Shown here one piece after another: positions 1 through 5,206 of a stretch of DNA of 8,272 nucleotides (position 1 is its first letter; every line of letters starts with the position of its first letter). Source of the DNA: an uncultured Alphaproteobacteria bacterium (GTDB lineage: Bacteria > Pseudomonadota > Alphaproteobacteria > Micropepsales > Micropepsaceae); the NCBI GenBank assembly GCA_903922545.1, contig CAIXUE010000008.1:1-8272 (forward strand). The letters are read 5' to 3'. The notes below the pieces were generated by a model that was not told the DNA's origin, did not search any database, and saw only the letters and a program-made list of their open reading frames with translations. The position numbers and the translations under genes are program-made.

Positions 1-256
1 AATCTTTCAGGGCGGGATGCAGGCCCCAGTCGCTGGTGAGGCTAAGCGTTGCGTCCTTCGGAATCGCCAGTGTGGGGCGCGCGGTATAATAAAAATCACT
101 GGAGACCGGCACCACGATATTGGCGGCGTCATAGGCGCCGCGCAGGAACACCACCAGAAGGCGCGGTCCCGTCATGGGCAGGGCGTAGAGATTTCCCGCA
201 ACGCCCAGAAAGGGCAAAGAGGCAGCGGCGGATTGAAGAAATTGTCTGCGATGCAT
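1..256 (-). CDS. DUF1501 family protein with twin-arginine signal, N-terminal fragment
   Basis: Only the first 85 codons are inside the window; the gene continues past the left edge. The start ATG at 256 has a strong Shine-Dalgarno sequence (AAGGAG) six bases upstream. The protein opens with MHRRQFLQSAAASLPFLGVA, a typical Tat signal (RR-x-F-L followed by a hydrophobic stretch), so export of a folded protein to the periplasm is expected. Residues 33-50 (LLVVFLRGAYDAANIVVP) match the hallmark N-terminal strand of DUF1501 (COG4102), which usually reads LRGGxDxLNxVVP; here the second glycine is alanine. FYY at 55-57 and the RPTLAI stretch at 60-65 also fit. DUF1501 is held to be related to the alkaline phosphatase/sulfatase fold, but no substrate is known to me. 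The gene lies 18 bases after the DUF1800 gene on the same strand, the usual partner arrangement. Family assignment is secure; function is unknown. Confidence 0.88.
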   Translation of the reverse strand, partial: MHRRQFLQSAAASLPFLGVAGNLYALPMTGPRLLVVFLRGAYDAANIVVPVSSDFYYTARPTLAIPKDATLSLTSDWGLHPALKD

Positions 257-262
257 GATGTT

Positions 263-268
263 CTCCTT
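263..268 (-). promoter_or_regulatory. Ribosome binding site of the DUF1501 gene
   Basis: AAGGAG on the minus strand, six bases before the ATG at 256. It lies in the 18-base gap after the DUF1800 stop codon and fixes the DUF1501 start, which gives a protein beginning directly with its Tat signal. Confidence 0.8.
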
Positions 269-274
269 CGCCCC

Positions 275-1846
275 TCAGCGATGCATGAACTCAGGCGAGG
301 CCAGGAACAAAAGATTGCGGTCGGCGGGCGATTGGCCCTGGCCCAGCGCGCCCCGCGTGGCTGGTGACAGAGTGGGCGCAACGGCCTGGTAGTAACGCGT
401 CTGCTGGATCAAAGGCGGGGCTGCGGGTTCGGGCGCGGTATCGCCGGGCAGCTTGAAAAGATTGGAATGGCCCTGCCCGATCTGGCGGGCGATTTCAAAA
501 CGCGTTTCCATTTCGCCCGGGCCTGACCAGGCGGCTTCAGTCAAGGGATAGCCGTCCGGCGTTTCATGTCCATAGAGCGGCTCGCCCAAGCGATTGAGCC
601 AGTTCAAAAGTGGCTGGTCATTCAGGATCACCTGCTGGCCATAAGTCGCGCGCAGCGCCGATACGGCGTAATGAACTGGGTCTTTGAACTTGCGTGTCAG
701 CGATGACTTGAACTCCGGCGCGGCAAACATGGTCGCCAGCACCTGTTTGATATCACCTCCGCTGGAAAGCCAGCTCGCCATCATTGCCTGGATGAGCGGC
801 TCAGGCGGCGTATCGCAGCAGAAATACTGCGCCAGCTGGGTTGAGACATAATGCGCCGTAGGCGGTTCGGCTGCCAGGATGGCGATGGCCTCTTCGGCTT
901 CGTTGATGCCATTGCTGGCAATCTTGGCGCCCAGAAATGTCTTGGTGCCAAAATCGTGGCGGCTGGGATTGAATTCAAACATGCCGTCGCCGCGATAATA
1001 ATGCGCCACCGCAAGCTGGAGCTTCGGCGGCTGGCCGCCACGATTGACGCCCATGCCGGTGAGAATGCGGGCCAATTCCTGCACATCATCCTGGCTATAG
1101 CCGGTGCCCACGCCAAGGGTGTGAAGCTCCATGATCTCGCGGGCGTAATTCTCGTTGATATGGCCCGCCGCATTCTGGCTGTTGTCGAGATAGATCAGCA
1201 TGGCCGGATGAATGGCCGTGGCCATCAACAGATCCTGGAATTTGCCCAGCACACGGGGCCGGATCGCGGTTTCCTCATAATCCCCGATCAGGGCACGGAT
1301 ATCGTTCTTGTTCTGGCTGACATTGAAATGGTTCATCCAGAACCAGGTGAGCTGTTCCTTGAGCTGGTTTTTGGAATAAAGATCGCGCAGCAGGGAGCGT
1401 GTGGCGGCCTGGTGCGCCAGGTCTTGCAGCTTTTGCTGATAGGCTTTTTGGGCCGCGTCATAATCAGGCGTGCCTTTCACGGCCTGTGCCGCCTTTTGCA
1501 ACTCACGGACTTCTTCATCGATTTGCTTGAGCGGTTTCTGGGAAATTTCCATGGCCGCGATCTGGGCCTGGGCATCGGCGGGAAGCCCGTCATCGCTGGA
1601 AGGATCAAGCTGGGCGGCCAGATAATTCTTGAGACCCGTGGCCGCCAGATTTTGCGCGTCGGCAGTATCGGCACCCCAGCTGACACGGTTCAGGACCGCC
1701 AGGTCATTGGGATCGGATGCCAGCGGCGCTGTACCTTCATTGACGGCATGAAATTGCAGGGCGGGCTGCGCCGAGGCGCCGGAATAAGCGGCAAGCACGC
1801 AGAGGCTCACGCTGGCAAACAAAGAACGGGGCAACAAAGAGCGCAT
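275..1846 (-). CDS. DUF1800 family secreted protein
   Basis: This 523-residue protein belongs to DUF1800 (COG5267). Residues 1-26 form a Sec signal peptide (two arginines, hydrophobic 9-20, cleavage probably after SGASA). Family landmarks follow in order: LNRVSWG at 52-58, a charged helical and probably coiled-coil segment around 100-150, WMNHFNV at 170-176, the signature NENYAREIMELHTLGV at 231-246, HDFGTKTFLG at 297-306, a YFCCDTPP segment at 341-348 where relatives often have FVSDxPP, DGYP at 431-434, and the usual C-terminal LLFLASPEFMHR. Length is normal for the family. The ATG at 1846 is preceded by GGAG at five bases. The DUF1501 gene follows 18 bases downstream, so the two are very likely one operon and may act together in the envelope. 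The biochemical function is not known to me. The adjacent cysteines at 343-344 are unusual for the family as I recall it. Confidence 0.93.
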   Translation of the reverse strand: MRSLLPRSLFASVSLCVLAAYSGASAQPALQFHAVNEGTAPLASDPNDLAVLNRVSWGADTADAQNLAATGLKNYLAAQLDPSSDDGLPADAQAQIAAMEISQKPLKQIDEEVRELQKAAQAVKGTPDYDAAQKAYQQKLQDLAHQAATRSLLRDLYSKNQLKEQLTWFWMNHFNVSQNKNDIRALIGDYEETAIRPRVLGKFQDLLMATAIHPAMLIYLDNSQNAAGHINENYAREIMELHTLGVGTGYSQDDVQELARILTGMGVNRGGQPPKLQLAVAHYYRGDGMFEFNPSRHDFGTKTFLGAKIASNGINEAEEAIAILAAEPPTAHYVSTQLAQYFCCDTPPEPLIQAMMASWLSSGGDIKQVLATMFAAPEFKSSLTRKFKDPVHYAVSALRATYGQQVILNDQPLLNWLNRLGEPLYGHETPDGYPLTEAAWSGPGEMETRFEIARQIGQGHSNLFKLPGDTAPEPAAPPLIQQTRYYQAVAPTLSPATRGALGQGQSPADRNLLFLASPEFMHR

Positions 1847-1851
1847 GCAAG

Positions 1852-1855
1852 CTCC
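1852..1855 (-). promoter_or_regulatory. Ribosome binding site of the DUF1800 gene
   Basis: GGAG on the minus strand, five bases upstream of the ATG at 1846. It supports this start, which places an intact Sec signal peptide at the N-terminus. Confidence 0.6.
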
Positions 1856-1874
1856 GATTCATCCCCTATAAGAC

Positions 1875-1910
1875 TATTCAATCCCGATTTTTTGGTTCCC
1901 GGGGTGAATA
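1875..1910. repeat. Imperfect inverted repeat in the leader of the DUF1800 gene
   Basis: TATTCA at 1875-1880 is complementary to TGAATA at 1905-1910, and CCCG at 1883-1886 to CGGG at 1900-1903. The arms are interrupted by a 2/1-base internal loop and enclose 13 bases with a run of six T. The element lies 29 to 64 bases before the DUF1800 start. It could be a regulator binding site or a hairpin in the mRNA leader. It has no U-run after the stem in the minus direction, so it is not an obvious terminator. I could not recognise a clear -35/-10 promoter in this 101-base spacer. Confidence 0.4.
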
Positions 1911-1930
1911 ATTCGCAATCCGGAAGATGA

Positions 1931-1945
1931 ACGGAATAGTTCCGT
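1931..1945. repeat. Perfect short inverted repeat after the nuclease-like gene
   Basis: ACGGAA at 1931-1936 and TTCCGT at 1940-1945 form a six-base-pair dyad around TAG. It begins two bases after the stop codon of the nuclease-like gene (minus strand). A hairpin here could protect or end that transcript, but no T-run follows in the minus direction and the stem is short, so intrinsic termination is doubtful. Confidence 0.4.
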
Positions 1946-1947
1946 CT

Positions 1948-2715
1948 TTATTGAAGATATTCAATTTGCGCCGGATTCGAGAGCGCCAATTGTGGCCCGC
2001 CGCCATAATCTTCAACCATGCCGCGTATGCGAATGGTATGACCGGTGAGGTTTTCCAATGAGGGATCGGTATTGCGGAAAGCGCGCAAATCATCCGGCGC
2101 GACGGTGGCGGAAAATCCGCGACGGTAATCAGCACTGAAATCCAGGAAAACCCGGCCATCGCGGCGGCCGGCATTGATCACCTTGCCTTCGATAATCTGG
2201 AAGGTGCCGGTGTCTGCGGGGCGCAAAACATCGGGCCGTTTCACCGCAAAAGTTGAAATGGCCCAAAGGCCACGCTGCGCCGCACGGGCGTCTTTTTCCG
2301 CTTTGTAGAAATCAGCCGCGCATTGCGCACGATCCGGCGCGATATCGACGCGCGCCAAACCCTGGCGCAGCAATTCACTCTGCAGCCAGGTCTGGCCAAA
2401 AGCCTGGACCCGCACCCGGTCATAACGGTCTTCCTTGGGCGGCGTGGCGGTCAAGGTCAGGGGCCCGGCCATGGCCAGGCGACTGAGTCCGGCCAGCGCG
2501 TCCTGCGCCAGGCCCGGTGGGCCGCCGTCATTCAACGGCAAACGAATGCCTTCCAGCATCACGGCACGGCCATCATTGAGGACCAGGACGCCATTTTTTT
2601 CCACCCGCACAACCTTGGCGGAGGCGATTTCCACCCCACCGGCGCAAGCCGGAAATTCGGCGGCGAATGCCGGCGTGGAAAGGCACAAGGCGGCGAGGAT
2701 CAGGGTGAGGCGCAT
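1948..2715 (-). CDS. Secreted thermonuclease-like protein (SNase fold), probably catalytically degenerate
   Basis: The 255-residue protein begins with a Sec signal peptide (MRLTLILAALCLSTPAFAA, cleavage near residue 19). I chose the ATG at 2715 because it starts at this signal; the frame extends upstream only to a TTG, and no strong Shine-Dalgarno sequence is visible. Residues about 30-151 follow the staphylococcal nuclease (OB) fold: VVRVEKNGVLVLNDG, VMLEGIRLP, DRYDRVRVQAF and LLRQGLARVDI, ending in the family-typical AQRGLW at 146-151. By my alignment the active-site arginine of the third strand (nuclease Arg35) is Met53 and the equivalents of Asp40 and Glu43 are absent; only Arg100 (nuclease Arg87) remains. 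The C-terminal part (about 172-255) looks like a second small beta domain, with GKVINAGRRDGRVFLDF and IRIRGMVEDYGG. The SDR gene ends 56 bases upstream, so the two may be co-transcribed. A role in binding or structure is as likely as nuclease activity. Confidence 0.78.
   Translation of the reverse strand: MRLTLILAALCLSTPAFAAEFPACAGGVEIASAKVVRVEKNGVLVLNDGRAVMLEGIRLPLNDGGPPGLAQDALAGLSRLAMAGPLTLTATPPKEDRYDRVRVQAFGQTWLQSELLRQGLARVDIAPDRAQCAADFYKAEKDARAAQRGLWAISTFAVKRPDVLRPADTGTFQIIEGKVINAGRRDGRVFLDFSADYRRGFSATVAPDDLRAFRNTDPSLENLTGHTIRIRGMVEDYGGGPQLALSNPAQIEYLQ
1950..1965. repeat. Inverted repeat at the 3' end of the nuclease-like gene
   Basis: ATTGAA at 1950-1955 and TTCAAT at 1960-1965 form a six-base-pair dyad with a four-base loop, spanning the last codons and stop of the nuclease-like gene. 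The octamer TATTCAAT at 1958-1965 recurs exactly at 1875-1882 on the same strand, inside the other inverted repeat of this spacer. Confidence 0.35.
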
Positions 2716-2771
2716 GGCGCCAAGTTTCGCATGGGCCAACGGCAAATTCACGCGCCAAACCGGTTGCAAGG

Positions 2772-3626
2772 TTAACGCGCGGGCCCGAGGGAGACGCCTT
2801 TTGGCGGACCCTCTTCAACAAAAAGGTCCTGCATCAGATTTTGGCTAGGATCGACGCGGTAGGGGTCGAAATCCGTCACGCCCTCGCCCGCCAGGAACGT
2901 GTCGTCGATCAGGAAATTCCCGCTGAAGCTTTTGGCGGGTTTGGCGAACACGGCATAAGCCGCATCGGCGAGAATTTCCGGCTTGCGGCTGCGCCGCGCC
3001 ATTTCATCCCCGCCCAGGTGGGCGACCACGGCCGTGGCGATGGTGGTGCGTGGCCACAGCGCATTGAACGCCACGCGGCCGGAAAATTCCGCCGCCAGGC
3101 CCAGCACGCTCAGGCTCATGCCGTATTTGGACATGGCATAGGCGGTATTGGGCGCGAACCAGGACGGATTGAGCGTCAGCGGCGGCGACAGGGTCAGCAC
3201 ATGGGGATTGTCCGCTTTCAGCAGATGCGGCAGACAAAGTTTGGAGACCATAAAGGCGCCGCGCACATTGACCTGATGCATCAGGTCGAAGCGTTTCATG
3301 TCGGTGTCCAGCGCGCCGGTCAGCGAAATGGCGCTGGCATTGTTGACGCAGATATCGATCACCCCGAACTTTTCCGCCGTGGCGGCCACGGCTTTGGCGA
3401 CCTGATCTTCGAAGCGAATATCGCACTGGATCGGCAGCGCCCGGCCACCGGCTTTTTCGATTTCCGCGGCGGCGCTGAAAATCGTCCCGGGCAATTTGGG
3501 ATTGGGCTCACTGGTCTTCGCAGCAATAGCGATATTGGCTCCATCCCGGGCGGCGCGCAGCGCGATGGCAAGCCCGATGCCCCGGCTGGCCCCGGTGATG
3601 AACAGCGTCTTGCTGGCAAGCGTCAT
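2772..3626 (-). CDS. HSDL2-like short-chain dehydrogenase/reductase
   Basis: This 284-residue cytoplasmic oxidoreductase has the classical SDR layout: cofactor motif TGASRGIG at 11-18, CDI at 68-70, NNAS at 95-98, Asn120, catalytic Ser147 (LSPPL), Tyr163 and Lys167 (YAMSK). Several stretches are characteristic of the hydroxysteroid dehydrogenase-like 2 subgroup: TLSPPLTLNPSWF at 145-157, YGMSLSVLGLAAEF at 168-181 and NALWPRTTIATAVV at 188-201. Human HSDL2 carries a C-terminal SCP2 sterol carrier domain; this protein ends just after the SDR fold, as bacterial relatives commonly do. The substrate cannot be read from sequence; fatty-acyl or lipid-related alcohols/ketones are an inference from the subgroup. 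The frame extends upstream to a GTG at 3737, but that would add 37 residues unrelated to the fold, so I chose the ATG at 3626. It shares a 128-base divergent spacer with the yceI-like gene. Confidence 0.92.
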   Translation of the reverse strand: MTLASKTLFITGASRGIGLAIALRAARDGANIAIAAKTSEPNPKLPGTIFSAAAEIEKAGGRALPIQCDIRFEDQVAKAVAATAEKFGVIDICVNNASAISLTGALDTDMKRFDLMHQVNVRGAFMVSKLCLPHLLKADNPHVLTLSPPLTLNPSWFAPNTAYAMSKYGMSLSVLGLAAEFSGRVAFNALWPRTTIATAVVAHLGGDEMARRSRKPEILADAAYAVFAKPAKSFSGNFLIDDTFLAGEGVTDFDPYRVDPSQNLMQDLFVEEGPPKGVSLGPAR

Positions 3627-3668
3627 GGAGCAGTCCCGCGAAAGCGAATTTTGCCTGAAAATGACAGG

Positions 3669-3712
3669 AAAGCCGGGCTTTAGGAAGCCGGCGGCTTGTA
3701 TCGAGCGGCTTC
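3669..3712. promoter_or_regulatory. Repeated palindromes, candidate operator in the divergent spacer
   Basis: Two similar 13-base, odd-centred palindromes lie side by side: AAAGCCGGGCTTT at 3669-3681 and AAGCCGGCGGCTT at 3685-3697, with centres 16 bases apart. A further half-site CGGCTTC at 3706-3712 is complementary to GAAGCCG at 3684-3690. The second palindrome overlaps the -35 box of the yceI-side promoter by two bases, and the third half-site lies between -35 and -10. This is a plausible place for a repressor or activator controlling one or both divergent genes. The same sequences could also fold as hairpins in the leader of the SDR transcript. I do not recognise the motif. Confidence 0.45.
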
Positions 3713-3724
3713 CCCCGCTATATG
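3696..3724 (+). promoter_or_regulatory. Sigma70-like promoter for the yceI-like gene
   Basis: The -35 box TTGTAT (3696-3701) and the -10 box TATATG (3719-3724) are separated by exactly 17 bases. Transcription would start near 3731, leaving a leader of about 24 bases before the ATG at 3755. It is the best promoter match I can see in the window and could drive yceI, tsaC and the FAD oxidase together. Confidence 0.55.
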
Positions 3725-3744
3725 CGGACCTTCGCACCGTTCAA
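3717..3744 (-). promoter_or_regulatory. Possible divergent promoter for the SDR gene
   Basis: On the minus strand TTGAAC (3744-3739) and TATAGC (3722-3717) are 16 bases apart, four of six matches each to the sigma70 boxes. Its -10 region overlaps the -10 box of the plus-strand promoter, so the two would compete. It would leave a leader of about 85 bases containing both palindromes. The match is weak and may be chance. Confidence 0.25.
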
Positions 3745-3748
3745 GGAA
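3743..3748 (+). promoter_or_regulatory. Ribosome binding site of the yceI-like gene
   Basis: AAGGAA lies six bases before the ATG at 3755. It decides the start: an upstream in-frame ATG at 3722 overlaps the -10 box and would add 11 residues ahead of the signal peptide. Confidence 0.7.
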
Positions 3749-3754
3749 AAACCC

Positions 3755-4252
3755 ATGCGCCGTCTTGTTCTTGCCGCTTGCTTCGCCCTTATCGCCGGAA
3801 GCGCCTTCGCCCAGAGCGGGACTTCGACCTGGCAGATGAATATGGCGCAGAGCACCATCACCGCTTCCAAATCACCGATCAAGGAAGTGGCCGGGGTTAT
3901 GGAATGGAATCCGCTCAAGCCGGAACAAAGCACCCTGGCGTTTTCGATCGATACCACCAGCATCGCGGCGGACGACCTCAAGACCGTTCTGGATGCGGCG
4001 CATGATCCGGAATTGCGCATTGTCACTACGGGACCGGGAAAGATCAGCGGCGGCAATATCGCCCTGCCGGCCGAACTCACCATTGGCCAGATCACCAAGG
4101 CGGTCACCTTGACGGTCAGCTACAAGCCCAATCTGCCCCGCCAGATCGCCTTTCATGGTGAAGTCACCATCCGGCACAATGACTTCAAGCTGAAGGGCAG
4201 CGATATCCCGCTGGTGATTGACGGGCCGTTTGAACGGGTTCTGCCCGGCTAA
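3755..4252 (+). CDS. Short YceI-like periplasmic protein
   Basis: The 165-residue precursor has a clear Sec signal peptide (MRRLVLAACFALIAGSAFAQ, cleavage near residue 20). The mature part of about 145 residues resembles YceI proteins, lipocalin-like beta barrels that bind isoprenoid or other amphiphilic molecules. Matching landmarks are STWQMNMAQSTIT at 24-36, STLAFSIDTTSI at 59-70 (family: V.I...SI.T), LPAELTIGQITKAVTLTV at 104-121 (family: GDLTIKGVTKPVTL), IAFHGEVTIRHNDFKL at 131-146 and the C-terminal strand SDIPLVIDGPFERV. It is shorter than usual: the FSVxHxGxSxVxGxF segment after the first strand is condensed to about ten residues, and the RDxHLxxxxFFD..KYPTIxF block is reduced to a few residues. 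Both flanks stay in one frame, so this looks like natural divergence, not a frameshift. tsaC starts 18 bases downstream. Ligand and role are unknown. Confidence 0.75.
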   Translation: MRRLVLAACFALIAGSAFAQSGTSTWQMNMAQSTITASKSPIKEVAGVMEWNPLKPEQSTLAFSIDTTSIAADDLKTVLDAAHDPELRIVTTGPGKISGGNIALPAELTIGQITKAVTLTVSYKPNLPRQIAFHGEVTIRHNDFKLKGSDIPLVIDGPFERVLPG

Positions 4253-4270
4253 CACCCAAGCGGGCGCGGC

Positions 4271-5206
4271 ATGCGCATGTCCGTGGCCACCAAACACGCG
4301 ATAGCGCAAGCAGCAAAGCTGTTGGCTGAAGGCGCGCTGATCGCATTCCCCACCGAAACGGTTTACGGCCTTGGCGCCGACGCCACCAATGGGCAGGCGG
4401 TGGCGGGAATCTTCGCCGCCAAAGGCCGGCCGCGTTTCAATCCCCTGATTGTGCATGTCGAATATCTGCGCCAGGCGGAAGCCCATGGCGAATTTCAGGA
4501 GATAGCGCGGGCGTTGGCGGAAAAATTCTGGCCCGGCGCCCTGACGCTGGTTGTGCCGCGCCGCGCGGGAACGCCCTTGTCCGAACTGGTGAGCGCGGGA
4601 CTGGACACCGTGGCGCTGCGCGCGCCGTCGCACGATGTGGCGCGGGCGCTGCTGAAGGAATTTGGCCGCCCCATCGCCGCGCCCAGCGCCAATCGTTCGG
4701 GATCGGTGAGCGCTACCACCGCAGCGCATGTCGAAGAAGGTTTGGGCGGCAAAGTGGACTTTATTCTGGATGGCGGGCCGGCGGCGCTGGGCCTGGAGTC
4801 CACAGTGATCGGATTTGACGGCGGCACGCCTGTGCTGCTGCGGCCAGGCGCCATCAGCCGGGACGAGATCGAAGCCATAACCGGCAAGCTGGCCGCAGCG
4901 GACGACAAGATCCGCGCGCCCGGCCAACTGGAAAGCCATTATGCGCCCCGCGCGCATCTTCGTCTGAATGCGGCTTCGGTGCGGCAGGACGAAATCTTGC
5001 TGGGCTTTGGCAAGGTGGAAGGCGCGAAATTGAACTTGAGCGTGCGTGGCGATTTGAAGGAAGCCGCCGCCAACCTTTTCGCCATGCTGCGGGAACTGGA
5101 CAAAAGCGCCAGCCTGATTGCGGTATCGCCCATTCCCGATTACGGATTGGGGGAAGCGATCAATGACCGGTTGCAGCGCGCCGCCGCGCCAAGGACAAGC
5201 GCATGA
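4271..5206 (+). CDS. tsaC: L-threonylcarbamoyladenylate synthase (TsaC/Sua5, two-domain form)
   Basis: This cytoplasmic enzyme makes L-threonylcarbamoyl-AMP from threonine, bicarbonate and ATP, the first step of the N6-threonylcarbamoyladenosine (t6A) modification at position 37 of ANN-decoding tRNAs; the TsaD complex then transfers the group. The YrdC domain fills residues about 9-200: PTETVYGLG at 27-35, Lys51 and Arg53 of the KxR motif with NPLIVH at 57-62, WPGALTLV at 87-94, SxN at Ser139-Asn141 in APSAN, ESTVI at 176-180 and LRPGAI at 190-195. The linker APGQLESHYAP at 216-226 and the domain up to residue 311 make this the longer Sua5 type, not the YrdC-only TsaC. The two ATGs at 4271 and 4277 are both possible starts; neither has a good Shine-Dalgarno sequence, so translation may depend on coupling to yceI, whose stop is 18 bases upstream. 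It overlaps the FAD oxidase gene by four bases. Confidence 0.95.
   Translation: MRMSVATKHAIAQAAKLLAEGALIAFPTETVYGLGADATNGQAVAGIFAAKGRPRFNPLIVHVEYLRQAEAHGEFQEIARALAEKFWPGALTLVVPRRAGTPLSELVSAGLDTVALRAPSHDVARALLKEFGRPIAAPSANRSGSVSATTAAHVEEGLGGKVDFILDGGPAALGLESTVIGFDGGTPVLLRPGAISRDEIEAITGKLAAADDKIRAPGQLESHYAPRAHLRLNAASVRQDEILLGFGKVEGAKLNLSVRGDLKEAAANLFAMLRELDKSASLIAVSPIPDYGLGEAINDRLQRAAAPRTSA
5191..5195 (+). promoter_or_regulatory. Ribosome binding site of the FAD oxidase gene
   Basis: AAGGA inside the last codons of tsaC, seven bases before the ATG at 5203. It supports the start that overlaps the tsaC stop codon as ATGA. Confidence 0.65.

Noticed and set aside
851..1930. Open frame of 359 codons on the plus strand
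   Set aside because: It lies antisense to the DUF1800 gene, has low-complexity composition, no recognisable domain and no ribosome binding site. It is a shadow of a GC-rich gene.
1931..1945. Intrinsic terminator for the nuclease-like gene
   Set aside because: The six-base-pair stem is not followed by a T-run in the direction of transcription, so I list it only as an inverted repeat.
2716..2771. Terminator or promoter in the SDR to nuclease-like gene gap
   Set aside because: Only AACCGGTT and AACC/GGTT complementarities are visible, with no U-tract and no convincing -35/-10 pair. Read-through from the SDR gene is more likely.
2841..3683. Open frame of 280 codons on the plus strand
   Set aside because: It is antisense to the SDR gene, whose cofactor and catalytic motifs are intact. 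The plus-strand translation shows no family signature.
3755..4252. Frameshift or deletion making the YceI-like gene a pseudogene
   Set aside because: Signal peptide, ribosome binding site and both ends of the domain are in one uninterrupted frame, so a naturally short variant is the better reading.
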